Source: Bdellovibrionales bacterium
Lineage (GTDB): Bacteria; Bdellovibrionota; Bdellovibrionia; Bdellovibrionales; JAMPXM01
Length of the DNA stretch: 64,000 bases
Direction: 5' to 3'
Assembly (NCBI GenBank): GCA_016713885.1
Contig: JADJOF010000006.1
Span: forward strand, 186,001-250,000
Shown: in pieces, positions 52,755-62,172 of the stretch
Numbering within the stretch: position 1 is the stretch's first letter
Layout of the letters: every line of letters begins with the position of its first letter
Notes under the pieces: model-generated
What the model saw: only the letters and a program-made list of their open reading frames with translations
The model's database searches: none
Told to the model about the DNA's origin: nothing
Made by a program: the position numbers and the translations under genes

Positions 52755-53480
52755 CTAGAAAATCGCCAAAGGCGCAAAGCTCACGTTGGCGTTCACATCC
52801 CAAGTTGAGTGGGTCGCAAACAATGTGAGTTTGCGATTCCCGCGTTCGTCGGTTTCAAAGCGAAACACAGGTCCACCTGAGTCGCCCTGCACGGCGAGAG
52901 CGTCTTCGGTCACAAGTGTTCGACTACCAAGACCTTCAAGAATCCGTTTAAAGAAAACAGTTGTGACTGTTCGTTTGTTCGCGCCTTGGCGTCCGCCAAA
53001 GCCGACGCGGTAGAGTGTTGCTCCTGGAGCAAGTGGCGGGAGAGTGTGGTTGAGCGCCGGAAAGTTTTTAATCGGAAGTGGTCGATCAAGCCGTATGACG
53101 GCGGTGTCATTTTGAAAAAGCGAGGTCTCGGGGTGATATCCGGGATTAACTGTGGACCGTTGAATGACCGTGAGTGCATCGGGCTTTCGCCCTTTGATCC
53201 ACTGGGAGCCGAGGTGAATTTCGAGCCGATCACCGGCCCGATAGGAGCTGAGACAGTGGGCTGCGGTGAGAACCACTCGAGGTGAAATTGCAACTCCAGT
53301 GCATACCGAGAACCACTGCGCGTTGGATTCGATAATCGCAACAGCCGATTCAAAACATGACCAAGGAAGTGGTGTTCCCGGACGTGTCTGATTGCACGCT
53401 GTCGCTGCGAAACTCAGCTGCGACGAGAAGAGAGCGAGAAGAAAAATGGCGCCAAAGCGCAGCGTCTTGGGTGTGAACAT
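52755..53480 (-). CDS. Trypsin-like serine protease (S1)
   Basis: About 241 residues; signal peptide (FGAIFLLALFSSQLSFA). The catalytic triad is intact: His in VVLTAAHCLS, Asp in FQNDTAVIRLDRP, Ser in VQGDSGGPVF. Single-domain chymotrypsin fold with few Cys. Secreted or periplasmic endopeptidase. Its ATG overlaps the EEP gene stop (TGATG), so the two form an operon. Confidence 0.92.
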   Translation of the reverse strand: MFTPKTLRFGAIFLLALFSSQLSFAATACNQTRPGTPLPWSCFESAVAIIESNAQWFSVCTGVAISPRVVLTAAHCLSSYRAGDRLEIHLGSQWIKGRKPDALTVIQRSTVNPGYHPETSLFQNDTAVIRLDRPLPIKNFPALNHTLPPLAPGATLYRVGFGGRQGANKRTVTTVFFKRILEGLGSRTLVTEDALAVQGDSGGPVFRFETDERGNRKLTLFATHSTWDVNANVSFAPLAIF

Positions 53481-54598
53481 CAAGGTGCGACCGGTGTTGC
53501 GGTTGGAGCCGCCAATGCTGCCGGTTTGTAGATTTCAAGATAGATCGGCCAGTGGTCGCTGACGCCCCATGGAGAGCCAGAGTCAAAGCGAGCAGGGGAT
53601 CCATAGCGACTCACCTGGAATTTTGATTCGTTTGGAACTTTGACCGACGCCGGATCGATTTGCCAGCCGGTTTTAGCGACTGAGGCACGACGAACGAGAA
53701 GGGCATCGAGGAAGCTCCACTCGGTTTTTGGATGATAGTAGTGAGTGCCCTCGCACGACTTGCAGCCTTCAAGATGAGACACGGCCCATTTCTCATTTAA
53801 CGTCGTCTTAAAGAAGCCTTCTTTTTCGTCTTCCTCATGTGTGATGTTGAAGTCACCACCGACGATCGCAATGACGTCTGCAGGAAGATCCTTTTCAAGT
53901 TGATTGATGAAGGCTGTGGCCTGGGCGCGGAGGTACACGGGGTTTGACTGTGATGGGAAGTGAACGGCAAAGACGAGAGCCTTCGTGCCATCGGGAAGGG
54001 TGACCGGCACCTCGAGAATGCCGCGTGTTTTTTCTGCCGACCACTCGCCGTCTTTATCGATGGCTTTAAGTGGAATTTTATGAATTTTCGGTTCGCGCCA
54101 CATCGGGAAGCGCGAGAGTACACCGGGGTCAATGCCGCGCGGATCGAAGCTATCGATCACAACCGCAGTTTGATAGCCGGAGTCCTTTAAGTACTCATCG
54201 CGGAGCTTTTCAACCACACGTTTGTTTTCGACTTCGACGAGAATCTGAATATCGGGGCCTTTGCCTCCACCAACCTGTTTAATAACGTCGGCGACACGTG
54301 AGAGTTTCTTTTTAAGGATGTCCTCATTCCAGTCCGTCTCAAAGCACTCCTTCTTTCGATAGTCTGACGAGTTTTTCTCGCAGCCGGCCTTGATTGCGGC
54401 ATCACTTTTGAGCGCAAGAGGAAGGAAGGTGAAGTCCTCGGTACCGGCGTCGTGTTGGGTGTCGAAGAGGTTTTCGACGTTATAGCTCATGATGGTGACG
54501 CGGGGACCTGCGGGGACCTCTGGCTTTTTTGCAAAGAACGAGCAGCCGGTCAGGTTGATGATGAGGACGATGGCAAGCAGCTTAAATTGAATTGGCAT
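53480..54598 (-). CDS. Endonuclease/exonuclease/phosphatase-family lipoprotein
   Basis: About 372 residues from the ATG after GAGGAGGGACTTCA. Lipobox NLTGC-SF. EEP motifs in order: MSYNVENLFDT, ILVEVENKRVVEKL (metal Glu), GGDFNITHEE (Asp/Asn) and WGVSDHWPIYLEI (Asp-His pair). Could act as a periplasmic nuclease or as a lipid or sugar phosphatase. Four Cys (GCEKNSS, KKECFE, EGCKSCEG) may form disulphides. Confidence 0.85.
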   Translation of the reverse strand: MPIQFKLLAIVLIINLTGCSFFAKKPEVPAGPRVTIMSYNVENLFDTQHDAGTEDFTFLPLALKSDAAIKAGCEKNSSDYRKKECFETDWNEDILKKKLSRVADVIKQVGGGKGPDIQILVEVENKRVVEKLRDEYLKDSGYQTAVVIDSFDPRGIDPGVLSRFPMWREPKIHKIPLKAIDKDGEWSAEKTRGILEVPVTLPDGTKALVFAVHFPSQSNPVYLRAQATAFINQLEKDLPADVIAIVGGDFNITHEEDEKEGFFKTTLNEKWAVSHLEGCKSCEGTHYYHPKTEWSFLDALLVRRASVAKTGWQIDPASVKVPNESKFQVSRYGSPARFDSGSPWGVSDHWPIYLEIYKPAALAAPTATPVAP

Positions 54599-54786
54599 TG
54601 AAGTCCCTCCTCGTGGTCGCCGGAATCTATTCATCGAGGGGGGGCTGGGCAAGTCAGGAGAGTCTTTGAGGTGAATTTTCCGAGGGCCGGAAGCGGTCCA
54701 TTTTAAACCTTCTTTAGGGTGATGAATTTGTCTTGTTATTAGGCAGGAGGTGCGTCAAAAACGCGGTCGACCTCGGGGAGGGTTTG

Positions 54787-55740
54787 ATGGGCTCATTTCG
54801 GTTCGTGGCATCTGCGGCAATGGTGATCATCGGTGCTTTTACTGTGCATGCAGAGGCCGATGACATGGAGTTTGGCCCCTCAGAAAAGACGGCGGCTTCT
54901 CCGGCCACGACAGGCGCTGTTTCGGGAGATGCAACCACTCTTCGGGCCTCGCCTGGTTCGACGTGGAGTGCGATAAAAAGGGATCTCAGTTCGGGCTTTT
55001 TTAACTTCACAAGTATCAAAGCCAATGAGGCCAATCGCGGGCATGGTTCGCTTGAAAGCTACAACTACCTCTCTCTTGAATATCGATTGAGTCGTGAAGA
55101 GAAGGTTTTTTACCGCCCAGCTTTTTTGTTTAATTTTGGTGGGTCGGATCTTCGCGATCGCGACGTGGCTTCGAAGTTTGAGTGGTCGGACGGCTATTTC
55201 GGCTATTCGAGCTATGCTCTGCCCTGGCTTCCGTTTGAGATGGATTACAAAACGGAGATTCGCGCTTACTTGCCGACGAGTGAGATTTCTCAAAAAAATG
55301 GCATGATCAGCCGCTTGCGCGGTGATCTAAAAGGCTATGTGCCACTCACGACGCGCTCGACCTTCTTGCTTTGGTTTAAGCCGGACTACTTTATTCAATC
55401 GCGAACGGCTTCGACAAACGATCGCGGCTTTGCTCAAGGTAACAAGCACTTTGGCTACGATTTAAGTGCGAACTACTACTACAACGCGACTCGTGCCATT
55501 GGTTTTGGTGCGGCGGTGGGGCATGAGCAATACTGGACACATGCTTCAGCCGCGGAAAATCTCGACGTTTATCGGACCGAAAATTTGAATCTGTCGGCCT
55601 TTGTTGGCTTTAGCTATGTCGGATTTCTCACTCACATTGGATTTGATCAGTCGCGAAATATTGCGCGTCCGCGCGATAGTTTTGAGTTGGTGCGAGACAC
55701 AGAGACTCAGTACTTCGCTCGTTCGTACTATCGGTTCTAA
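54787..55740 (+). CDS. Outer-membrane beta-barrel protein of unknown function
   Basis: About 317 residues from the ATG after GGGAGGGTTTG. Signal peptide MGSFRFVASAAMVIIGAFTVHA, low-complexity linker, then repeated amphipathic strands (LSLEYRLSREEKVFYRPAFLFNFGG, GYDLSANYYYNATRAIGFGAAVGHEQYW) and the terminal YFARSYYRF with Phe last. No family recognised; resembles small porin-like or surface barrel proteins. Convergent with the DedA gene, sharing 4 bases. Confidence 0.78.
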   Translation: MGSFRFVASAAMVIIGAFTVHAEADDMEFGPSEKTAASPATTGAVSGDATTLRASPGSTWSAIKRDLSSGFFNFTSIKANEANRGHGSLESYNYLSLEYRLSREEKVFYRPAFLFNFGGSDLRDRDVASKFEWSDGYFGYSSYALPWLPFEMDYKTEIRAYLPTSEISQKNGMISRLRGDLKGYVPLTTRSTFLLWFKPDYFIQSRTASTNDRGFAQGNKHFGYDLSANYYYNATRAIGFGAAVGHEQYWTHASAAENLDVYRTENLNLSAFVGFSYVGFLTHIGFDQSRNIARPRDSFELVRDTETQYFARSYYRF

Positions 55741-56405
55741 CTCTGGTTTTGCTGGGCTTTTTGTTCGCGCCACTTCTTTAGAATAAAGACGACGAGAACC
55801 ACCGCGAGCACGGTGAAGAGATAGAGTTTTGCGCGACTGAAGTACTGAAGGATCTCTTTCCCGTAGTACGATACAAAGTAGATCTGCGTTGGAACCGAAA
55901 TTCCGGCGGCGATACTGTCGACCGCGAGGAACTTCCAGGGCGAAAGTCCCATTACGCCACACATCAGGTGTCCTGGAAACCGGACTCCTGGCGTGAAGCG
56001 AAATACAATAACAGGCCAAAAGCCATACCGCTGCATCCAGCCCTTCACCTTTTTCAGGCGATCGCGACTGATCATGCGGTTGAACCATTTCATTTCAAAG
56101 AGATGGGGGCCAAAGCGATGGCCAAGGAAGTAGATCAGATAGTCGGATCCCATCACCGCGACAAAAGAGACCGCTGCCAAGACATGGACGTTGAGTACCG
56201 TCGCTCCTGGAGGATGCGGTTCGAGCGGGAAGAGGGCCAAGTGACCGACAAAACCCGCACTGACCAAAATGACTTCCTCAGGAAGAGGAAGGCCGAACGC
56301 GCTCAAAATCATAAATCCGCAGATCGCGCCGTAAACTGCCCACGGCATGTAGGCAAGCTGGGCGAAGGTCTGTTGGACCCAGTCAGCGAAGTTGAAGTCG
56401 ATCAT
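55737..56405 (-). CDS. DedA-family inner-membrane protein
   Basis: 222 residues with about five hydrophobic helices. DedA/SNARE-associated pattern: AFGLPLPEEVILVSAGFVGH (conserved acidic residues), GSDYLIYFLGHRFG, and FRFTPGVRFPGHLMCGVMGLSPWKFL (basic FRFxPGxR motif). The family recycles undecaprenyl phosphate or other lipid carriers across the inner membrane. Complete. Confidence 0.9.
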   Translation of the reverse strand: MIDFNFADWVQQTFAQLAYMPWAVYGAICGFMILSAFGLPLPEEVILVSAGFVGHLALFPLEPHPPGATVLNVHVLAAVSFVAVMGSDYLIYFLGHRFGPHLFEMKWFNRMISRDRLKKVKGWMQRYGFWPVIVFRFTPGVRFPGHLMCGVMGLSPWKFLAVDSIAAGISVPTQIYFVSYYGKEILQYFSRAKLYLFTVLAVVLVVFILKKWREQKAQQNQS

Positions 56406-56470
56406 CGAGCGCGTCCTTTAATTTGGCGATCCATACGGTGCGAGTCTAGTGTCTGCTGCTTACAGGACGC

Positions 56471-57124
56471 TTACTTGCGGCGAATCGTCTTGATCATCAT
56501 GGTCTTTTTTGGAACGTCATCCATGCCCATGGAGTTGCCGGTGGCGGTGTCTTTGATTTTATCAACGACATCCATGCCCGCTGTGACCTTGCCGAAAACA
56601 GCGTAGCCGATGCCGGATGGCGATGGGTTTTTGAAGTTCAGGAAAGCGTTGTCGGCAACGTTGATAAAGAACTGAGCTGTTGCCGAGTTCGGGTCGCTCG
56701 TGCGAGCCATGGCAAGCGTGCCGCGATCGTTTTTAAGGCCGTTGCCAGCTTCGTTCTCGATGCCCTTGCCGGTTGGCTTTTGATTCATCTTTTCATCGAA
56801 GCCGCCGCCTTGAATCATGAAGCCGTTGATCACGCGGTGAAAGATCGTTGCATCGTAGTGTTTTTTGTCGACGTAAGTGAGGAAGTTAGCAACCGAGATC
56901 GGTGCCTTCTCTCCGTTGAGCTCGACTTCGATGTTGCCTTCAGATGTTTCGATAATGACTGTGGTCATTTTGGATTTCTCTCCTGTTTTCTTTGCGGTCG
57001 TCTTTTCTGCTGGTTTGGTTTTGTCGGCCATTTTTTCAGCGGCGTTTGCTGTCTGGCTTGCGAACGAAAATCCGAGTAGGGCGATAGCGGCAATCGCCGT
57101 CGGAAACGCCATTGTGAATCTCAT
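56471..57124 (-). CDS. Periplasmic cyclophilin-type peptidyl-prolyl isomerase
   Basis: About 217 residues from the ATG preceded by AGGAG. Signal peptide ending ASQTANA, Lys/Thr-rich linker, then a cyclophilin domain: FHRVINGFMIQGGGF (catalytic Arg), NDRGTLAMARTSDPNSATAQFFINVADN, GYAVFGKVTAGMDVVDKI. It catalyses cis-trans isomerisation of prolyl bonds in exported proteins. Longer in-frame starts upstream are rejected in favour of the signal peptide. Confidence 0.92.
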   Translation of the reverse strand: MRFTMAFPTAIAAIALLGFSFASQTANAAEKMADKTKPAEKTTAKKTGEKSKMTTVIIETSEGNIEVELNGEKAPISVANFLTYVDKKHYDATIFHRVINGFMIQGGGFDEKMNQKPTGKGIENEAGNGLKNDRGTLAMARTSDPNSATAQFFINVADNAFLNFKNPSPSGIGYAVFGKVTAGMDVVDKIKDTATGNSMGMDDVPKKTMMIKTIRRK

Positions 57125-57364
57125 CAGTAACTCCTGCGTTAGCGCTGTGCGTCTATAGAGCGAACGAATATGCTCCAGACTTTTCTCTACGCTTGATGAA
57201 AAAGCAAGACAGCAGGTGTTCTGATTCGGCAAATCAAAGCGGGGTGTGATGTCGCTCAGAGAGTGTGACATGGGAATGCCAAAGACTTAGGCAATCAGAG
57301 CTGTCGAAAAAATGACGGGTGCCGACAGGCTCGGTGTCAAAAATGAGAGTCTAGAGTCAAAGAA

Positions 57365-57384
57365 CATCCTCAAAGAAGAGGATG
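57365..57384 (-). terminator. Hairpin at the 3' end of the zinc-ribbon gene
   Basis: CATCCTC/GAGGATG stem (57365-57371, 57378-57384) overlapping the stop codon; on the minus strand it is followed by TTCTTTGA. A weak terminator or attenuator is possible. Confidence 0.4.
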
Positions 57385-57576
57385 CTCGGTTGATCGTGCA
57401 CGGACTTGGCACTGTGGACACTCGGCGATCTCGCGAACAGTCATGTTGTCGGCGAGGCGTTCGGCTTTGATCTGAAGACGAGTGCCGCAGAGGACGCAGC
57501 TTTCGTGCTCTTCGCGGAAGCGGCGTTGGTTGCGATTGACGGTTTTGGGGCGAACGCTGCGAATCATGTTGTCCAT
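57370..57576 (-). CDS. Small zinc-ribbon-like protein
   Basis: 68 residues, basic, with two CxxC pairs: SCVLCGTRLQ and ECPQCQVRARS, about 25 residues apart, suggesting one structural zinc. AAAGGG lies before the ATG. It could be a small RNA/DNA-binding protein. It follows the MoxR-DUF58-TgpA genes by 36 bases in the same direction, but I cannot assign a role. Confidence 0.65.
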   Translation of the reverse strand: MDNMIRSVRPKTVNRNQRRFREEHESCVLCGTRLQIKAERLADNMTVREIAECPQCQVRARSTEHPLL

Positions 57577-57612
57577 TTTAAAGTCCCTTTACATTTTTCT
57601 CGGTGAGAACTC

Positions 57613-59703
57613 TTAAAGGGAAGGCAAACTGCGTGCCGAGTCAGAGGCACTTGGCAAACGGGAGGCGGCACGCACGCCGCGACGAAGGGCCAAGTGAGTT
57701 TCTCTTTCGCTCACATTTGTTGAAGCCGCATATTTGAAGTCGATCCATCGATCCAGTGCGAACTGGATGTCGGGGTCATTGGTTCGACTTCTCATTGTGA
57801 GTGGCCCGTCAGAGGCCTTGGTTCGAATTTGAGTTCGATCGAACTCGCGAAGCAATTTGTCGAACTGGAGATCGATGGGACTGAGGTGGGATTGTCGTCT
57901 TCGCCAAATGACAATCAGGCGAATGGAGATCACGAAGAATAAGAGGACAAGGCTGATGAGCGCACCAGGGGAGGCTTGGACGCCGAGCAGACGATCGAGG
58001 AATTCCTTTTGGCCGCTAGAGTCATATTTCAAGAGAAAATTGGACCAAGACATCTGCGCATAATCCCAAAGCATCACGCTTTGATCAAAGAGGCTTGAGA
58101 GCGTTGAGCGCGAAAGATGGGCGTAGGCATCTTGTGGTGAAACGCTTTGCATCTGCTGTTCCTCTGAGAGATCAAAAAAATCGCCCCCCATCTGTCGACG
58201 AAGCGGCACGATGAGGGCTGTCGGGTCAAAGGTGATCCAACGCCCTTGTTTTGAGTTCTGACGCGATGGGTACCAAACTTCCACCCAAGCATGGGCGTCT
58301 TTTGAACGAACAATAAACGTGGAAGAGAGAGGGTTGTATTTTCCGCCGAGAAAACCCACGGCTACGCGTGCCGGATAACCCATGAGACGAAGGAGAGTCG
58401 CAGAGCTGGCGGCAAAATGTTCACAGAAGCCGACTTTCTTTTTAAAGAGAAAGTCCTGCATATTCTCGGGGCTATTGGCGCCAAGTTTGAGAGAATAGCG
58501 AAAGCCTTTGAGCATAAACCATTCTTCGATTTTAGCGACGGCCTGTGGCGCGCCCTGGACGGTGGCGCCAAGCTCGTGAGCGAGATCTTGAATTTCTGGA
58601 GCGATGTCAGCGTCGAGGAGGAGACTTCGGCTTCGCTCAGCAAGGCTCAGGTTCTCGAGAGGACCGAATTCCTCCAGTATGGATTGGGCGCGATAGAGAA
58701 GCCGATCGCGGCGTTCAGTTGTCAGACGGCCGAGATTAGCCTCTGTCATATAGGGCTTGAAGCTCATAGTCGACACGGGACCTTCGAGACTGATGAGCCT
58801 TGGAAGTGTGAAGAGAGTGCGCCCGGCGCTCGGTTCAAGCGTCACTTCGTAGTCGGTGGTTTCGTTGGTTTTTGGAGCTTCAGCTGGGCGAGATTCGAGA
58901 GCGTGGCCTTTGGCTTTGAGTAGAGACTCTTCCTCTGGTTGCCAGCGAAGGTCCTTGCCGCGGTAGAGAACTGCGCCCCGCCAATACATCGCTTCGATTG
59001 AACGTTTGGCACTCGAGAGAAAGCGCACACGGAAGGCGATTTCATCGCTTTCGATGAGGCTCGAGATGCTCGTGGGATTGAGTCCTTCTGAAAATCCGAC
59101 GCTTGGGGCAGTGCTCTGCGATTGCATGAGGCGCAGTGAAAATCGAGGAAAGACCATAAAGAGAAAAAGCCAAACCGGAACAGTGAGGAGCAAGATGCGG
59201 GTGATCGGGCGTAGGTTGACGCGAGTGAGTCTGCGGTCTGTTCGGTGGAGTTGAAACATGAGAATGGTGATCGCGGCGACATCGAAAGCCATGAACATCG
59301 TACTGCCGAGGCTCTGTGAATGAAGCAGATGGGCCATCAAGAGGAAGTAACTTGTGACGATGATAAACATGGCGTCGCGGTCTTTGTTGGTCTCGAGAGT
59401 TTTTAGCGACGCGAGAAAGACAAGCAGCGGAGTTGCCGCTTCGTAACCGAAAAGCGTGTCGTACTCGATTACGATTCCCACAGACGCCGCTGCGCCTGCG
59501 AGAAATAGGGTCCAGCGAGGCGGAAGCTTGATGCCGCGGTAGAGATGCCCGAGTTTCCAGATGAGTGCAGCGATGGAGGCAATGAGTGTCCAGATCGGGA
59601 TGTTGGTGATGTGTGCCGCAATATTGATCGCAAGAACGCCAAGAAGAAGCGATTGAAAGGGCCGATCCCAGAGCTCCATGTCGGCGCGGGCCTGGATGCT
59701 CAT
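57613..59703 (-). CDS. TgpA-like transmembrane transglutaminase-fold protein
   Basis: 696 residues. An N-terminal membrane part with about six helices (DUF3488) is followed by a periplasmic transglutaminase-like domain: KKVGFCEHFAASSATLLRLMGYPARVAVGF (nucleophile Cys), KDAHAWVEVWYP (His) and ITFDPTA (Asp), so the triad is complete. One more TM (LISLVLLFFVISIRLIVIW) leads to a cytoplasmic tail. Encoded with MoxR and DUF58 proteins, the standard partners; the operon is thought to act on envelope maturation. Overlaps DUF58 by 4 bases. Confidence 0.9.
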   Translation of the reverse strand: MSIQARADMELWDRPFQSLLLGVLAINIAAHITNIPIWTLIASIAALIWKLGHLYRGIKLPPRWTLFLAGAAASVGIVIEYDTLFGYEAATPLLVFLASLKTLETNKDRDAMFIIVTSYFLLMAHLLHSQSLGSTMFMAFDVAAITILMFQLHRTDRRLTRVNLRPITRILLLTVPVWLFLFMVFPRFSLRLMQSQSTAPSVGFSEGLNPTSISSLIESDEIAFRVRFLSSAKRSIEAMYWRGAVLYRGKDLRWQPEEESLLKAKGHALESRPAEAPKTNETTDYEVTLEPSAGRTLFTLPRLISLEGPVSTMSFKPYMTEANLGRLTTERRDRLLYRAQSILEEFGPLENLSLAERSRSLLLDADIAPEIQDLAHELGATVQGAPQAVAKIEEWFMLKGFRYSLKLGANSPENMQDFLFKKKVGFCEHFAASSATLLRLMGYPARVAVGFLGGKYNPLSSTFIVRSKDAHAWVEVWYPSRQNSKQGRWITFDPTALIVPLRRQMGGDFFDLSEEQQMQSVSPQDAYAHLSRSTLSSLFDQSVMLWDYAQMSWSNFLLKYDSSGQKEFLDRLLGVQASPGALISLVLLFFVISIRLIVIWRRRQSHLSPIDLQFDKLLREFDRTQIRTKASDGPLTMRSRTNDPDIQFALDRWIDFKYAASTNVSERETHLALRRGVRAASRLPSASDSARSLPSL

Positions 59704-60674
59704 GACCGTTCCTCTGACTTAAACTGCGCGAGTTCGGACCAGGCCTGGTGTGCAAAGCTAACCCCGCGATTCGGACCGAGCGTTCGATGCGGTAGTTTGA
59801 GCGTAAAGGTTTCGTTCTTCTTCGATGCGATATCAACCCACTGCGAGAGCTGCTGTAGCTTGACTTCGGTGGTGGCCTCATTGCCGGGAAGAGAGGAGAA
59901 ATCAAAACAAAGAGTCGTTTGTGCGGCCTCGTCATACTGTTTTGTCAGGAGGCCTCGGCCCTTGGCGTAGATCCTCCAATCGATTCGCTTGAGACTATCG
60001 CCGTCTCGGTAGGCGCGGTGCTCTGAGAATTCTTCGGCGCCTGCGGTTCGCTTGAGACCATCGCCGATGGAGTCTGCTGCTTTCCGCCAGGCGAGTTGTC
60101 CGCTTCGCACAGGGTAAATCACCGCGTACGCATGGCTTGGTTGATACTGCCAGGCTTTGAATAGTCCAAATGGAGCAGTTGTCGAAAGCACGAAGAGGGA
60201 GAGCTCGTGGAGGCCGCGACCGGGAGCGTGGAAGCTTGCCAGCAGCCGGCTATCGGTCTGTGGGGAAATCGGTCGTCGCGCGTCGTACTGGGCTTCTTTC
60301 TTGAAACTACGAATCGTAAATTCACAATTGAGTTTGACCGAGTTGTCATGGTTAAAAACGATGGCGGCGACGGCAAAGGTACTATCGGCAAAACCGTGAA
60401 CCGCTTCGACGTTTTTGAGTACGAGGTTGTTGATGTTGTTGTGAGTTGAAATCATCGCGGTGAACATCAGTGCGAGCATGAAGAAGCCAAGCAGGTTGAC
60501 GAGATTGTTCTGATAGGCGGCGCCGATGAGGAGCATGAGAATTGAGCCGCCGATAAAGAGTCCGCCGAATTTGGTTGGAATGATGTAGACGCGGCCATAG
60601 CGGTGGCGAAAACCGCGTTGGCGGGGACGTGGTGTTGTGGCTGTGCTAGATGGCTTGAACTTGCGCCAAAACAT
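59700..60674 (-). CDS. DUF58-domain membrane protein
   Basis: About 324 residues from MFWRKFKPSS; a further in-frame start upstream would overlap MoxR much more. Two TMs near the N-terminus (FGGLFIGGSILMLLIGA, LVNLLGFFMLALMFTAMI). The DUF58 signature EFSEHRAYRDGDSLKRIDWRIYAKGRGLLTKQYDEA lies near the C-terminus. Partner of MoxR ATPase and TgpA in a conserved three-gene cluster; biochemical role unknown. Its start lies within the end of MoxR. Confidence 0.87.
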   Translation of the reverse strand: MFWRKFKPSSTATTPRPRQRGFRHRYGRVYIIPTKFGGLFIGGSILMLLIGAAYQNNLVNLLGFFMLALMFTAMISTHNNINNLVLKNVEAVHGFADSTFAVAAIVFNHDNSVKLNCEFTIRSFKKEAQYDARRPISPQTDSRLLASFHAPGRGLHELSLFVLSTTAPFGLFKAWQYQPSHAYAVIYPVRSGQLAWRKAADSIGDGLKRTAGAEEFSEHRAYRDGDSLKRIDWRIYAKGRGLLTKQYDEAAQTTLCFDFSSLPGNEATTEVKLQQLSQWVDIASKKNETFTLKLPHRTLGPNRGVSFAHQAWSELAQFKSEERS

Positions 60675-61611
60675 CTTCAGCCTTTCGGCGGCCCGTTTCG
60701 CCGGTCGGGTCTTCGGTCGGATTGAGCCGATGCGAGAGAACTGGAACAGCGATCGCTTGAACATCTTCAGGCAAAGTCATGTTGCGCCCCATGAGGTAGG
60801 CCCATGCCCGCGCTGAGCGCGCAAGTGCCAGAGAGCCTCGAGGAGAAAGACCTTCGCCCATAATGCCGGAGCCGCGAGTTTTGGCTGCGATGGCGTGGAT
60901 ATATTGAATGATGGCATCAGAGAGATGAACTTGATCGACGGCCTGTTGATGATGGATGAGCGAGGTGCTGTCAAAAACGGGGTCGAGTTTTTCGATGCGA
61001 TCGTTTGGCCCACCCTCGGTGAGTCCTTCGCGCAAGAGTTTCTTCTCGGCTTCTTGATCGGGATAGCCAAGGCCGATTCGCATGAGAAAGCGATCGAGCT
61101 GTGACTCGGGAAGCGGGTATGTGCCGACCTGTTGTCGTGGGTTCTGTGTTGCGATAACGAAAAATGGATTCGGGAGAGAGAGTGTTTCGCCGTCAATTGA
61201 GATCTGTCGTTCTTCCATTGCCTGCAGACAGGCCGACTGTGTTTTTGGCGTCGCGCGATTGAGCTCGTCGGCCAGAACGAAGGGTGAGAAGAGTGGACCT
61301 TTGACGACCTTGAACTCTCCTGTGCGGGGATCGAAAATGCGGCCGCCGATGAGATCAGAAGGTAACATGTCGTTTGTGAACTGCACGCGGGTGACCGGAA
61401 GTGAGAGGAGATGGGCAATCGTTTTAACGAGAGTTGTTTTCCCAACTCCTGGAACATCTTCGATGAGCAGGTGCCCTCTGGCCAGGATGCATGTCAGTGC
61501 GAGCTGGATCTCGCGATCTTTTCCAAAAACCACGGTGGATGCGCGGTTCACGAAGCTCTGCAGGATGTGGGACATCGAATCGTGGTGCGGTAGTGGTTTG
61601 GACGTTTTCAT
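60646..61611 (-). CDS. MoxR-family AAA+ ATPase
   Basis: About 321 residues from MKTSKPLPHH (or MSHILQSF 12 codons later). Walker A IEDVPGVGKTTLVKTIA, Walker B FVLADELNRATPKTQSACLQAMEE, sensor 1 VIATQNPRQQVGTYPLPE and arginine-finger region QLDRFLMRIGLGYP. MoxR chaperones work with adjacent partner proteins, here DUF58 and TgpA. No von Willebrand factor A gene, often present in such operons, is seen. Confidence 0.9.
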   Translation of the reverse strand: MKTSKPLPHHDSMSHILQSFVNRASTVVFGKDREIQLALTCILARGHLLIEDVPGVGKTTLVKTIAHLLSLPVTRVQFTNDMLPSDLIGGRIFDPRTGEFKVVKGPLFSPFVLADELNRATPKTQSACLQAMEERQISIDGETLSLPNPFFVIATQNPRQQVGTYPLPESQLDRFLMRIGLGYPDQEAEKKLLREGLTEGGPNDRIEKLDPVFDSTSLIHHQQAVDQVHLSDAIIQYIHAIAAKTRGSGIMGEGLSPRGSLALARSARAWAYLMGRNMTLPEDVQAIAVPVLSHRLNPTEDPTGETGRRKAEDVLAQVQAI

Positions 61612-61644
61612 GCTGATCCCATATCGGCATTTGGGTACTCCGAG

Positions 61645-62172
61645 TTGACGGCCAAAGGTCTTGAGCTTGAAGAGTTCTTGGCAAGAGTGCGGAGCTGGTG
61701 GCCCAATGGAGAAGTGAATCCTCCATTCAGCTTTTTTAAGTTTGTCGCCATTGTCGCATTGATCTTCTACGTTGCCGGTCGGGCGATTGTTCCGGGGTTC
61801 TTGCGCGATGTGAATCCACTGATCGTCGGTGTACTGGTCTATGTTTGGTATCGCTGGGCCCGGACTAAGGATTGGTGGCCGAAGCCGACTGATGGTCGCA
61901 CTGAAGGTCGCACGGATGCGCCAAAGCAGGTCCAGGTGCCGCACGGTGTACTGCTTGAGAAGTTGAAACAGAAGGCACGCGTTAGCCAAAAGCGTGTGCC
62001 GCGGCCACCACCGGCTTTGCCGGAAGAACGTCATGATTCTTTTGAGGTGGCAACCGCAGAAAGTGCTCTGACCACGCAGCCCTCCAAAGAACGGGTTCAG
62101 CGGGTCCGGGTCAAAGCCGTAAGGAAGAAAGTTATTCGTGCGCGACGAGCAAAGATGGATCGGGATTGCTGA
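61645..62172 (+). CDS. Hypothetical membrane protein
   Basis: 175 residues from a TTG start. A hydrophobic block (FSFFKFVAIVALIFYVAGRAIVPGFL, NPLIVGVLVYVWYRWA) forms two probable TMs, then a Pro/Arg/Lys-rich basic tail (RVRVKAVRKKVIRARRAK). No family recognised. It is divergent from MoxR with only 33 bases between them and overlaps the next gene start by 35 bases. The start codon and reality of the first residues are uncertain. Confidence 0.5.
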   Translation: MTAKGLELEEFLARVRSWWPNGEVNPPFSFFKFVAIVALIFYVAGRAIVPGFLRDVNPLIVGVLVYVWYRWARTKDWWPKPTDGRTEGRTDAPKQVQVPHGVLLEKLKQKARVSQKRVPRPPPALPEERHDSFEVATAESALTTQPSKERVQRVRVKAVRKKVIRARRAKMDRDC

